In this document: one piece after another, positions 1 to 10,551 of the stretch | Numbering within the stretch: position 1 is the first letter of the stretch | Layout: each line of letters opens with the position of its first letter | From: Schizochytrium sp. TIO01 | Taxonomy: Eukaryota; Sar; Bigyra; Thraustochytrida; Thraustochytriidae | Assembly: GCA_004764695.1 (NCBI GenBank) | Contig: SMSO01000035.1 | Coordinates: 4,221,040-4,285,039, forward strand | Direction of reading: 5' to 3' | Length of the DNA: 64,000 bases | Made by a program: the position numbers and the translations under genes | Notes under the pieces: generated by a model | What the model was told of the DNA's origin: nothing | Database searches by the model: none | Seen by the model: the letters and a program-made list of their open reading frames with translations, nothing else

Positions 1-1
1 C

Positions 2-3000
2 TCTCTTGACCCTGAAACTGAAAAGGCGTTGCTTATTCAGTCCATTCGTGTTAACACGCTTTCAAAGCTAACATTTGAGGATGCTAGTGCATTCCAAGGT
101 CTAATTCGAGACATCTTTCCGGGTGCAAAAACCTCCGATGTTGCTGATGAAGCTCTCGAGGAGGCAATCCGTATCGTCATGACAGATGAAATGAAGATCA
201 CACATAACGAGACTCAGGTTCGGAAAATGCTTCAGCTAAAAGAGTCTCTTGATCAGCGTATGGGTTGTGTCATAGTGGGTCCGAGTGGGTGCGGTAAAAC
301 TACCCTTTGGCAAGTTTTGCGTTCAGCTCTGAAAAAAACAGGCACCCAAATTAAGGTCTACGAGATGAACCCCAAGTCAATGCCTCGTGAGCGACTTCTT
401 GGACATATGGATATGGATACACGCGAATGGTTCGATGGTGTACTGACAAATGCTGCCCGTCAGGTTGTGAAAGAACCTGTTGAGGTCCGTTCGTGGATTG
501 TATGTGATGGTGATGTTGATCCAGAGTGGATTGAATCGCTCAATTCTGTGCTCGATGACAACAAGCTTCTCACAATGCCCAATGGTGAACGTATCTCTTT
601 TGGTCCCAACGTAAACTTCATTTTCGAGACGCATGATCTTCGATTTGCATCGCCAGCTACCATTTCACGTATGGGTATGATTTTTCTCTCTGATGAAGAC
701 GTCGATGTACAGCGACTCGTGGAATGCTGGGCTCCTACTATCCCGAGGCAATTTTATAAGGCGCTCGACTATGTTCTCAAGCGTGCCGAGCAAGTTGTTG
801 ATACCACATTGGTAGGACTTGTGCGGAATGGTCTCTCCCATGTGAGCAAAGTAGATTCAGATGATATCCCTGGATTTGTTACAGGTCTCATTCGTGGTCT
901 CGGTGGAAATCTTGCTCAAGATGCGCGAGAGGATTTTGCACGATTTTGTTTTGATTTGTTTGGAGAAGCACCTCCATCAGCAAAACGCCCGTTGGATTGC
1001 TATGCTGACCGCGGTGTTCTAGTTGCTTATGCTGGAAATAATTCACTAGAAGGTGAATTTGATCGACTTGGTTCAAGCGGTGCAATTCTTCAAACACCAT
1101 CTGTGCAGCGTAATGTTGATATGATCATGCCCTGGATGCACAGCATGGAGCCATTCATTCTTGTTGGCCCCCCAGGCTGTGGCAAAGGCATGATCCTGTC
1201 ACACTGTTTCCGTGAATGCTCTAAGACAACTGCCGTCACCACTCTTCATTGCAATGCTCAAACCACCGCAACTCACGTCATTCAAAAGATCCAGCAAGCT
1301 TGCTCGTTATACTCCACTAACACTGGTCGAGTATATCGACCACGTGAGGCAGAACGCTTAGTTCTCTACTTGAAGGACATCAACTTGCCCAAGCCAGATA
1401 AGTATGACACTTGCATGTTGATTGCATTTTTGCAGCAGCTACTTACGAGCAAAGGCTTTTACGACGATAATCTTGAGTTTCTCGGTATTGATCGTATTCA
1501 AATTGTTGCTTCAATGAACCCAGCAACTACTGTTGGTCGCCATGTTTTGTCGTCTCGTTTTACTGCAGCCATGCGAATTGCATACGTGGACTACCCAGAT
1601 GCGTCTGAGCTTGTGACAATTTACACTTCAATCTTGCAAACCGCTTTTGAAGATAGTAACACAACAACAAACCTGCGCAAGCTTGCAGAAACAATGGTTA
1701 ATATCTATTTTGAGGTTAAGCAGAAGTTTTCTGTGGATGACTACCGCCACTACCAATTCACGCCTCGCGATCTGACCGAGTGGGTGCTTGGTATGCTGCG
1801 GTATGATGATCCCGAACTTCTTGATGTCTTCGCGTACGAAGCACGCCGCACCTTTCGAGACCGCTTAGTTGGAGAGTCTGCTCGATCTGCATTTGATTCA
1901 ATTCTTACAAATATCATCCGTAAGGAATGGCAACACCGAGTAGATTATGACATTCTGTTCAGCTCGCTTGGCAATAGCGAAGATACTAAGCTTGTTCGTA
2001 CACCGATGAACGACTTTGAAGAAATCGTTAGCCATGGCCTTATGATGTATGAGCGTGAGGAGTCCGAACTAAATCTACGCTTATTTCCGCAAATGCTTGA
2101 GCACGTCGCCTATGTTGATCGTGTACTCAGTCAGCCTGGAGGCTCTATCATGCTTGTTGGACGCAACGGTGTGGGCCGTCGTACTTCAGTCATGTTGGTT
2201 GCACACATGCGAAAGATGCGTTTCATGACACCCACTTGTGTCTCGCAGCTCAAGGCCTTTCATGCTGATCTGAAACAAGCGATTGAGTCTGCTGGCGTTG
2301 GCGGAACCCCCACGGTATTATATGTGGAAGATCATCATTTGTTTGCGTCTGATGTGCTTGAGACAATCAACTCTCTCTTGTGCAGTGGGGAGGTTCCTGG
2401 TTTGTACAAGCACGAAGAACTTGCTCCGTTACTTGAGTCCTTACGAGAGGCCATGCAGGATGAGTCCGCTGAGGTACGATCTCCGTATGAATTCTTCCTG
2501 AGGCGCGTACAAAAGAATTTACATGTTTGCGTGTCTATGGATCCCACTCACAAAGAGTTCGCGCTTCGTTGTGAGAGCAATCCTGCACTTTACAACCGTT
2601 GTAATATACTCTGGTTCGGAACATGGTCCAATGATACAATTCGGGACTTTCCGCATCGTTTGCTGCCAGAATATTTTGGTGACTCAGCCCCTGAGGAGTG
2701 GGATGTGGAAATGCTTGAAAATGCTGCAGCTGCTGTACACTCTTCGGTTGCTGGTGCAACACCCCGAGAATTTGTTTACTTCTTGGAAACATTCAAGCAC
2801 TTATATGAGACCAAGGCAGGTGCAATCACAAAGAAGGTTTCGCAATTTTTAGGAGGTCTTAGTAAGCTTGAGGAAGCTGCCGCCACTGTTGATGATCTAA
2901 GTGATGAAGCCGCTCAGCAACGCGTGGAACTTCAACGTAAGCAGCAAGCTGCTGATGCTTCCATGGACGAAATCACCGAGGCTCTACAGCTGGCCAGTAA

Positions 3001-6000
3001 AACCCGCAAAGAGACAGAGACACTCTCCGAGGAGCTCAAGCAAGCTGAGGAAGAGACATTAGCACGTAAGGCAAAGATCGAAGAGGAGCTTTCCGAGATT
3101 CAGCCAGTTCTTGAAAGCGCAAAACAAGCTGTTGGCCAGATCAAGTCCGAGAACCTCAACGAGTTACGCAGTTTGAACACACCACCTGATCCTGTTCGAG
3201 ATGTCTTGAGTGCTGTCTTGATGCTCTTGGGTATTCGCGATACTTCTTGGATGTCTATCAAGCGCTTTCTTGGCAACCGTGGAGTGAAAGAAGATATCTT
3301 AAACTTTGATACGCATCGTATCACTGCTGATATTCGTTCGCAGGTCATGAAACTTTTGCGTGCGAAGGGTAGTTCTTTTGAGAAATCTGCCATTCAGCGT
3401 GTCTCTGTCGCTGCTGCCCCAATGGCTGCCTGGGTTAAGGCTAACGTGCGGTACAGCCTCGTTCTTGACAAAATTCAACCACTGGAGGAGGAACTTAATG
3501 AAGCAACCCGTGCCTTAGAAGGAGCCCAAGAGCGTATGAAGGAATGCGAAGAGGAACTTGCTGAGATTGACGAAAGGGTCAAGGAGCTTCAAAATAACTT
3601 TAAGAAGACAACACGAGAGGCCGCTCAGCTGGATGCAAAGCTTCAAGATACAGAAGAAACCTTGGAAAAGGCACAAAATCTACTTGGAAAGCTTAGCGGC
3701 GAGCAAGAGCGATGGGCTGAACAAGCTGAGACACTGAAGCGTACAATTGGTAGCCTCCCTTTGCGAATTCTCTTATCTTCGGCTTTTGTAACGTACCTGG
3801 GTAAGGAGCCTGAGCGTAAACGCGCAGAGCGAATTGCTGAATGGCGTGAGCTTGTAGCAATCGATGAAGATGAGTACGATTTTCTCCAAATGATGAGCTC
3901 AGAATCTGAAATGCTCGTATGGAAGTCCCAGCAAGGACTTCCAGGCGATTTACTCAGCATGGAGAACGCAAATATGATTTTGAACAGTCATATGCGTTGC
4001 CCTTTCATTGTTGACCCTGCAAGTGCGGCAACGGGTTGGTTACGCAAAAACTTGCAGACCTGTGAAATGGTAGCTCAGCAAGATGCCCGTTTTGTAAATC
4101 AAGTAGAGCTTGCAGTGCGTTTTGGAAAGACCCTTGTGGTCCTTGAAGTAGATGGTGTGGAACCAATGCTGTTCCCTCTTGTACGCCGTGACTTGCGTAG
4201 GCAAGGGCCCCGCTGGGTTGTGCAAATTGGAGAAAAAAGTGTTGACTATCACGAGAACTTTAGACTCTTAATGGTGACTCGTAATCCTACGCCTGACCTG
4301 ACTCCTGATGCAGCTGCTCTAGTGAATGAAGTTAACTTTACAGTGACTCGATCAGGTCTCGAAGGGCAACTGTTGGGTGTTACAGTGCAGCATGAACAAC
4401 CCGAACTTGAACAGCAGAAGAGTGAAGTCCTTCGTCAAGAAGAGGAGCTAAAGGTTCAGCTCTCTGAGCTAGAGCGAGAACTTCTTGATACTTTGGCTGC
4501 TAGTGAGGGTAATCTTCTAGAAAACCAAACACTTCTTGATACTTTGACGAAGACGAAAGAGAAGAGTGCGAGTTTGTCGATAAGCTTGGAAGACTCTGCA
4601 AAGGTGTCAAAGCAGCTGGACGAAGAGCGTGATCAGTACCGTGCTTTTGCTAAGGCAGGTTCAGAAGTTTTCTTCTCCTTGGAAGCCTTGGTCAATGTCA
4701 ACCATATGTACCAGTTTTCTCTTCGTTCGTTTGTTGGCCTGTTTAGAGATGTACTTCGTGAGTGCAAATCAAGTGGTGATGGTAATGTTGAGGATCGTAT
4801 GCAAATGCTGATTGGTGCTCTTGAGCAGAGAGTATTATCTGTTTGTTCTCGAGCGCTCTTTAAGGCTGATCGCTTGATGTTCGCAATGCATTTAGTTCAC
4901 ACTTTGCGTGGACATCTATTCCAAAAGGGAGAGTGGGAGTTCTTTGTTGGAGAGTTGGCCACAACAGAAGTTGAGCAAGACGAGGATGAAACGAAGGAGG
5001 AAAAATCCCAAGATCATCTGCCCTCATGGGTCGCCCCCGATCGTGCAGGTGATTGGCGGAACTTCTGCGAAAGTTTCTCACGATTATCGTTAGACCTTAA
5101 CAGTGATTCTTGGAGTCGCTGGGGTCGTCATGCGGAGTGTGAGCGGGTGTTTCCCACTGAAATCAACATGACCCATTTCCAGAGAGTACTTGTTACTCAA
5201 GCTCTTCGCCCAGATCGCCTCGAAGCAGCAATGACACAATTCTGCTGCGACAGTCTTGGTTTGGACAAATTGCTTTGCGCTCCAGCCTCGATTGCTTCTT
5301 TGGCTGAACAGGAAAATACTTCTTCCCCAGTTCTCTTGATTGCGACACCTGGAGCGGACCCCACATCTGACCTTGAGCAATACGCAAGCCAAAAGATTGG
5401 TCGTGAACGATACCATGAGTTAGCAATGGGTGGTGGTCAGACCGATGACGCCATTATTCTTCTCCGAGACGCGGCGAGAAATGGCGATTGGGTCTGCCTC
5501 AAGAATTTGCATTTGGTATCCAGCTGGATTCCCCGGCTCGAGAAAGAGTTTAACGCGTTGCAAAACCCTCATGAGGAGTTCCGCTTATGGCTCACAACCG
5601 AGGAGACACAACAATTTGCTCCGATCCTTCTTCAGCAGAGTGTGAAGGCCACCTTTGAGGCACCTCCTGGACTTAAAAAGAACTTACAGCGAATTTATGC
5701 TGAGGACCACGTAGGAGAGGGGCGACTCTACTTTCTCCTTGCATGGCTTCATGCTTTGCTACAAGAACGCCGCACATACATTCCTCAAGGCTGGACAAAG
5801 TTTTATGAATTTTCCCTTGGCGATCTTCGGTCTGGTGCTGGTGTAATCTCCTTGGCAGCTGGAGGCCAGGATGACCAGCAGGAGATTGACTGGTCATATA
5901 TTCATGGTCTCATGGAGAACTCTGTCTACGGTGGCCGTATTGATAATCCTTTTGATCTACGAGTCCTTCGAGCATACCTCAAACAATACTTTTGTGATGA

Positions 6001-7027
6001 TAAGTTGAACGGCAACATGCTTGTTGATGGTTTAGCTATGCCAGAAGACGGAGAGGTAGAAGAATGGATAGATGCCCTCGACGACGCCGATGCTCCAAGC
6101 CTCTTCGGACTCGCTCCAAATGTTGAGCGTTCAGTTTTGCGCTCTCGTGCGCAGTCAACTGTTGCTTCACTAAAATCTTTGGCGGCCCTATCCACTTCTG
6201 TTGCTGCCTTTGATCGTAAGATGTGGCGCCAGAAGCTGGATCCAATTATCGCATTATGGGAGCGTAACTATCAGCACCAAGACCGTTCTAGATCACATAG
6301 CAAGGAAGCTAAGGGAGAAGAAGAAGATCCAGTAGAGGTTTTTCTTCGATCTGAGACCCAACGCGCAGACTATATTGCTGAAAAGGTGAATACTTCGATT
6401 CGAAACTTGGCTGGAGTGTTAACTGGTTCGGGTCTATTAACTCCACAGATTCAAGCCCATGCAAATGCTCTACTTCGCCATGAGCTTCCAAGCGATTGGG
6501 AATCCCTCTGGGAGTATGGCCCAACAGCGCCTCGAGCATGGTTGCGATCTGTTGCCTCACGGCACGCTGCTATTCATTCTTCCTCATTATTGGAAGGATC
6601 CATTGACCTGGCGGATTTCTTCAACCCTGCTACCTACATTAAAGCTCTGCAGCAACGAACTGCTCGACGTCTAGAAGTCTCTATGGATAGCTTGTGTATG
6701 AAGACTTCATTTAATAACACTGCAAAGGACTGTATTACTATCACTGGATTATCGATGCAAGGAGCTCAATTTGATGGGCAGAATCGTCTTCAAGAGCCTG
6801 CGCATGATGCACCAGAGATTATTCCAGCCCCTGATTGCCATATCAGCTTTGTGGAAGCTTCAGAAATAGATGTAGATGAAGAAGACGAATCGTCAGGTGT
6901 TGCTGTTCCTCTCTACACGAACGTTAACCGAGATAATCTTCTACTTCAACTTTATGTCGATCGCGAGAATGTTCGTGACAAACGTATGGTGACGACTGCA
7001 GGAGTAGCTGTATTCATCCGAGAGTAA
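2..7027 (+). CDS. DYNC2H1: Cytoplasmic dynein-2 heavy chain, 5'-truncated by window
   Basis: Motor subunit of the retrograde intraflagellar-transport dynein, acting in cilia. The frame is open from base 2 with no start, so the tail and AAA1 lie outside the window; about 2340 codons are present. Walker A loops are visible for AAA2 (278-301, GPSGCGKT), AAA3 (1166-1189, GPPGCGKG) and AAA4 (2159-2185, GRNGVGRRT). Heptad-rich stalk helices at about 2810-3170 and 3470-3740 flank a microtubule-binding tip, and a buttress-like coiled coil follows at about 4390-4650. The C-terminal domain ends in a VPLY motif and VFIRE before TAA. Stretches such as LLGHMDMDTREW, NVNFIFETHDL and STNTGRVYRP are typical of dynein-2 rather than axonemal or dynein-1 chains. 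Arginine replaces the AAA4 Walker lysine, as I recall for animal dynein-2. No intron is seen across 7 kb. Confidence 0.96.
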   Translation, partial: SLDPETEKALLIQSIRVNTLSKLTFEDASAFQGLIRDIFPGAKTSDVADEALEEAIRIVMTDEMKITHNETQVRKMLQLKESLDQRMGCVIVGPSGCGKTTLWQVLRSALKKTGTQIKVYEMNPKSMPRERLLGHMDMDTREWFDGVLTNAARQVVKEPVEVRSWIVCDGDVDPEWIESLNSVLDDNKLLTMPNGERISFGPNVNFIFETHDLRFASPATISRMGMIFLSDEDVDVQRLVECWAPTIPRQFYKALDYVLKRAEQVVDTTLVGLVRNGLSHVSKVDSDDIPGFVTGLIRGLGGNLAQDAREDFARFCFDLFGEAPPSAKRPLDCYADRGVLVAYAGNNSLEGEFDRLGSSGAILQTPSVQRNVDMIMPWMHSMEPFILVGPPGCGKGMILSHCFRECSKTTAVTTLHCNAQTTATHVIQKIQQACSLYSTNTGRVYRPREAERLVLYLKDINLPKPDKYDTCMLIAFLQQLLTSKGFYDDNLEFLGIDRIQIVASMNPATTVGRHVLSSRFTAAMRIAYVDYPDASELVTIYTSILQTAFEDSNTTTNLRKLAETMVNIYFEVKQKFSVDDYRHYQFTPRDLTEWVLGMLRYDDPELLDVFAYEARRTFRDRLVGESARSAFDSILTNIIRKEWQHRVDYDILFSSLGNSEDTKLVRTPMNDFEEIVSHGLMMYEREESELNLRLFPQMLEHVAYVDRVLSQPGGSIMLVGRNGVGRRTSVMLVAHMRKMRFMTPTCVSQLKAFHADLKQAIESAGVGGTPTVLYVEDHHLFASDVLETINSLLCSGEVPGLYKHEELAPLLESLREAMQDESAEVRSPYEFFLRRVQKNLHVCVSMDPTHKEFALRCESNPALYNRCNILWFGTWSNDTIRDFPHRLLPEYFGDSAPEEWDVEMLENAAAAVHSSVAGATPREFVYFLETFKHLYETKAGAITKKVSQFLGGLSKLEEAAATVDDLSDEAAQQRVELQRKQQAADASMDEITEALQLASKTRKETETLSEELKQAEEETLARKAKIEEELSEIQPVLESAKQAVGQIKSENLNELRSLNTPPDPVRDVLSAVLMLLGIRDTSWMSIKRFLGNRGVKEDILNFDTHRITADIRSQVMKLLRAKGSSFEKSAIQRVSVAAAPMAAWVKANVRYSLVLDKIQPLEEELNEATRALEGAQERMKECEEELAEIDERVKELQNNFKKTTREAAQLDAKLQDTEETLEKAQNLLGKLSGEQERWAEQAETLKRTIGSLPLRILLSSAFVTYLGKEPERKRAERIAEWRELVAIDEDEYDFLQMMSSESEMLVWKSQQGLPGDLLSMENANMILNSHMRCPFIVDPASAATGWLRKNLQTCEMVAQQDARFVNQVELAVRFGKTLVVLEVDGVEPMLFPLVRRDLRRQGPRWVVQIGEKSVDYHENFRLLMVTRNPTPDLTPDAAALVNEVNFTVTRSGLEGQLLGVTVQHEQPELEQQKSEVLRQEEELKVQLSELERELLDTLAASEGNLLENQTLLDTLTKTKEKSASLSISLEDSAKVSKQLDEERDQYRAFAKAGSEVFFSLEALVNVNHMYQFSLRSFVGLFRDVLRECKSSGDGNVEDRMQMLIGALEQRVLSVCSRALFKADRLMFAMHLVHTLRGHLFQKGEWEFFVGELATTEVEQDEDETKEEKSQDHLPSWVAPDRAGDWRNFCESFSRLSLDLNSDSWSRWGRHAECERVFPTEINMTHFQRVLVTQALRPDRLEAAMTQFCCDSLGLDKLLCAPASIASLAEQENTSSPVLLIATPGADPTSDLEQYASQKIGRERYHELAMGGGQTDDAIILLRDAARNGDWVCLKNLHLVSSWIPRLEKEFNALQNPHEEFRLWLTTEETQQFAPILLQQSVKATFEAPPGLKKNLQRIYAEDHVGEGRLYFLLAWLHALLQERRTYIPQGWTKFYEFSLGDLRSGAGVISLAAGGQDDQQEIDWSYIHGLMENSVYGGRIDNPFDLRVLRAYLKQYFCDDKLNGNMLVDGLAMPEDGEVEEWIDALDDADAPSLFGLAPNVERSVLRSRAQSTVASLKSLAALSTSVAAFDRKMWRQKLDPIIALWERNYQHQDRSRSHSKEAKGEEEDPVEVFLRSETQRADYIAEKVNTSIRNLAGVLTGSGLLTPQIQAHANALLRHELPSDWESLWEYGPTAPRAWLRSVASRHAAIHSSSLLEGSIDLADFFNPATYIKALQQRTARRLEVSMDSLCMKTSFNNTAKDCITITGLSMQGAQFDGQNRLQEPAHDAPEIIPAPDCHISFVEASEIDVDEEDESSGVAVPLYTNVNRDNLLLQLYVDRENVRDKRMVTTAGVAVFIRE

Positions 7028-7285
7028 GACTTAACTCTCTGGGCTTCAGTATGCCTAAACAGGTCTACACATGAGAATCTGACAATCTATATAATTCCCA
7101 AAATAAAAATAAAAATGTAAACAAAAATGACATTTCATGATAGTGATTTTGCTCAGAAGATTTTATGTACTACCATATTAGACAGGTATAGAAGAACGAT
7201 TGCTTACTCATTCAGTAGCTTATGCGTTCAGTTTACAGCACAGACTAAAGGTAACTTAATATGAGGGTCACACGAGTGGCCTCAC

Positions 7286-8144
7286 TTACTGACTTCCTTT
7301 GTCAAAAAACTTAACAACGTAAACTGTAGTTGTCCCCTTGTCATTCTGTGGTGTGACAGCACGAACCGAAGCTGGAAATTGCGCAGCGTGTAAAAGACCG
7401 CGGATTAATCCTGCATTAAACGAGGCACAGTTAAGGCGGCCCTGTAGCTCCTTTGGCATAGAGATGAAATGGCTCGGAATAGGGTTCTCTTCATAGATGA
7501 AGAACTCATTCTCGTTAGCTGTACTACGCTGCAACGAGTTTGTCTCCTTGTCGTACAGGGTCTTCCAGCAAGTTGATGTGATGAACTGTAAAATACTGAC
7601 TGGCGTAGTATCTCTTTTCTTAGGGCGCTCCCGAGCAATGATCAGGTTAAGCATGCGCCAGCCGACACTATGACCAAGTTCCTTGAGCCTACATGCAGTA
7701 AATAGTAAATAACAGCAGCAAGCAGTATGTTTTCAGGATGCACATGACCAAAGTATGATTTACATCGTAAGTAGGTTAGTTGTCATGAGATCCTCCCTTT
7801 TGCTTAGCACAATATTTCAGGAATCGAAAAGGGTCAACATTTTGGATATTATCGTCTTGAAAGATGAAGAATCTGCATGATCTCTCTTGCATTCAGTATA
7901 ATTACAAGGCAGTCTATGCGACCGGATGCGAAGGACCGTGGATGGTAGGCACGCGTGTGACTCCAATGATCCTGTGAAGTGCTGAGAGATGAAGCACATG
8001 ACATCAAACGTACCGTTCTTCAAGGTCTTGTGCATCGACAACTTTGTGTTGGCAGTACTGAAAAATCTCTGCAAAGAGAAGCGAAAAGGCGCTGCGGCTT
8101 ACTTGTCGGTTGCCCTGTGGCAAGGGCCTTGCGACAATATCCAT
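7286..8144 (-). CDS. TRAPPC5: TRAPP complex subunit 5 (Trs31-like), two exons
   Basis: Bet3-family subunit of the TRAPP vesicle-tethering complex, the Rab1/Ypt1 exchange factor at ER-Golgi. The CDS is complement(join(7286..7688,8014..8144)), 534 nt or 177 residues, near the usual length of about 190. The 325-nt intron has donor GTACGT and acceptor GCATGTAG and splits an arginine codon (CG|G). Exon 1 encodes ARPLPQGNRQVSRSAFSLLFAE, exon 2 continues LKELGHSVGWRMLNLI, and the C-terminal part holds FISMPKELQGRLNCASFNAGLI. These match the family pattern of SAF..LF.E, then ISVPKE..LNCASF.AG and a final KGTT segment. An in-frame TAA lies two codons before the chosen ATG, which fixes the start unless an upstream exon exists. 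The gene is convergent with the dynein gene, 258 bp away. Confidence 0.9.
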
Positions 8145-10551
8145 TGTTTACCACCTGAGAGTGGATGCTTCGTTCACGAGAGCTTGACGGGAGGGTTGAT
8201 TCAAAGTTTGTTTCGATTATCGCAGTCTCGGCCCATGCTTCTACTGTAGTGAACATTTGGAACATTCGGATCATTTGGATTTGTCACTCGATCTTTAGTG
8301 CTTACAAGTGTTCCGCACATCTCATTTGCTAGTCTAGCTCACCACAAAAGATACTTTTTTGCTTATAAATTGCGAGACTGGGAGATAACAAACTATTTAG
8401 ACAGGATCTCCTACCCTTTCAATCAATATGTCAAGTTCTTTAAGAACAAATAATAAATTTCTTACTTGTTAGATGCACGGGATTACGTGATATAGCCCCC
8501 TGTACAAGCCATATTGCAACCGTATAAGTATATATGCATCTCGACATGTCGAAGATTTCATAAATAATACTTATATTATCAGCATATCACGAATTATTGC
8601 TTTGCATACTAGGGAAAGGGTCGTTTCCTGAAGACTTTAAAATTTCAGATTGTACAAAAACATCCTAAACGACCTTTCAACGACTGTATGTGCATTATAG
8701 CGCTCAATTTCGTTTGAATTTATTATAATTGTTGCAGTTTAATCCTTTGCTTTTTGTATTTAATAACGTTACAATCGAGTAACGTGGACAATAGTTCGGG
8801 TCCAGCCTGCAAATGACTAAATAAAGCTCTTTATAGAGTCGCGCTCTTCAGCGTATTGCACTACCAAATGATATATATACTTCGTATTGACTGTAAAAGA
8901 CCTTACGAGTCCTTTTTCAAATAATTTACTCAGTCTAAGTATCGGATTACCCCATTGTATTGTACGGATGTTTTGAACATGAAAATATACATCTGTCCAA
9001 GGAGCATTTTAGATAGCAGAATCCTGGATAAACTACATCACAACGCGTGACCAGCTCTGGCTAATCCAAAACCTCTGCAAAGGCAGGTTATAAACCGTGT
9101 GCTAAGATAGGCATAATCTTTTTAGATAATGATGCACATAAGTACTTTGCTCAATTGACTAAACATAGCATTGCGGCCTCTATTCCGATGGAATTCATAC
9201 AATAGGATACATGCAAGTAACCATTCCATATAAAAATTTGAATTTTGTATTCTGTAAATAGATAAATTCACGAAGTCAATCACGATCACATAAGGACCGC
9301 ATCTACTGGAAATCAGTGCATTCATTCTGCCAGCATGCTAAATCTAAGTAATAAACCTACGATTTCAGATGACTTAAGTTACATCATGTCTATAGTTCAG
9401 TTATGGTATTCCTGCAATAAACATCAAGCACATTCCGGGCCCGTCTTCTGTGAGTATTCATGGACTCTGTTTTCGGTTTTGCCAAGTGAAATTGTTGAAT
9501 GAATGACTTCGTAAATACTGAAAGGTTCGAATAACATAAACTTAACTGCATTCACTAATCCGTACTTATGAAGTCAGTTATTCATACATTAAAATTCTTT
9601 TCAATTTTTGAGATCATGATGCATTTCAGAACATATTCGTAAATATGCTCAGCCAGAATTGTTGTCATAAAACAATCACAACAAGCAATGACTTGTCATT
9701 TACAAAAAGAAATACGCCTACTTAAAGCATCAACAGAGAGTGTTTGCAAAAAGTTAGCAAGGGTACCTAGATCGCAAACTTCCTAAGCATTCAGTAGGGA
9801 TAAAGCTCAAGATCTTTCAGCACTCAACTTGCGGGGAGGTAAAAAGATACTCTCTTGTAGTTATGCAGGTAACGTATTGTGACATACGATGCCTGCAATG
9901 TCGCGCGCAGCTTGTAGCCCTACCGCACATAGTCGTTGGTATGCAAAATAAAGCTATCATGCGTTTCATACCTATAATTACTGACGAATGAAGCAAAAGG
10001 TCGGTCAAATTTCTGCACGCCATAACATGGGAAATTGATTATGTAATATAAGTAGGCTCCACATTGGTAGAGCGAATTCCGACAGTCGCGCCACATCTGC
10101 CTATTGTGTGAATCTACCTTCTACCCCCAAGTCGTAATCTAGCAGATCCGATATTCACACAAGGGTTACGTAATTAAGGTAAGGAAGCTGGGCCTGGTGT
10201 GTCCAATGTCCCAAAATGCACTTAAAGAAAAAAAAAGGAATCACAACATTCCACCTCATTAAGTCAACTCGATAATTGACGCTGTTCTCATATCGTTAAC
10301 TGCTTATTCTGTGAATAGGCGGAAGTTTACAACGCGCTCACGAAGGCACTCTCCTTAGCTTGTGCTAGGGGAACATTAGAGGCAACCCAGCAACTTGTTG
10401 AACGAAAATTGTAATTAAAAATAAAAAGTTGATTTCCTAGGTAGGATGCAATAGCTAGAACTATTAATAGTCCACATAACAAGTAAATTCGATTAAAAGC
10501 ATCGACGTTGATCAATCATCAATCCAGTCTCGCCTGCCTCGACTAGGCGCG
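8145..10551. other. AT-rich intergenic region
   Basis: It separates the divergent TRAPPC5 and TMEM104-like genes and must hold both promoters. I see only short open frames with no family resemblance, scattered A/T runs and no clear repeat array. No gene is supported here. Confidence 0.6.
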
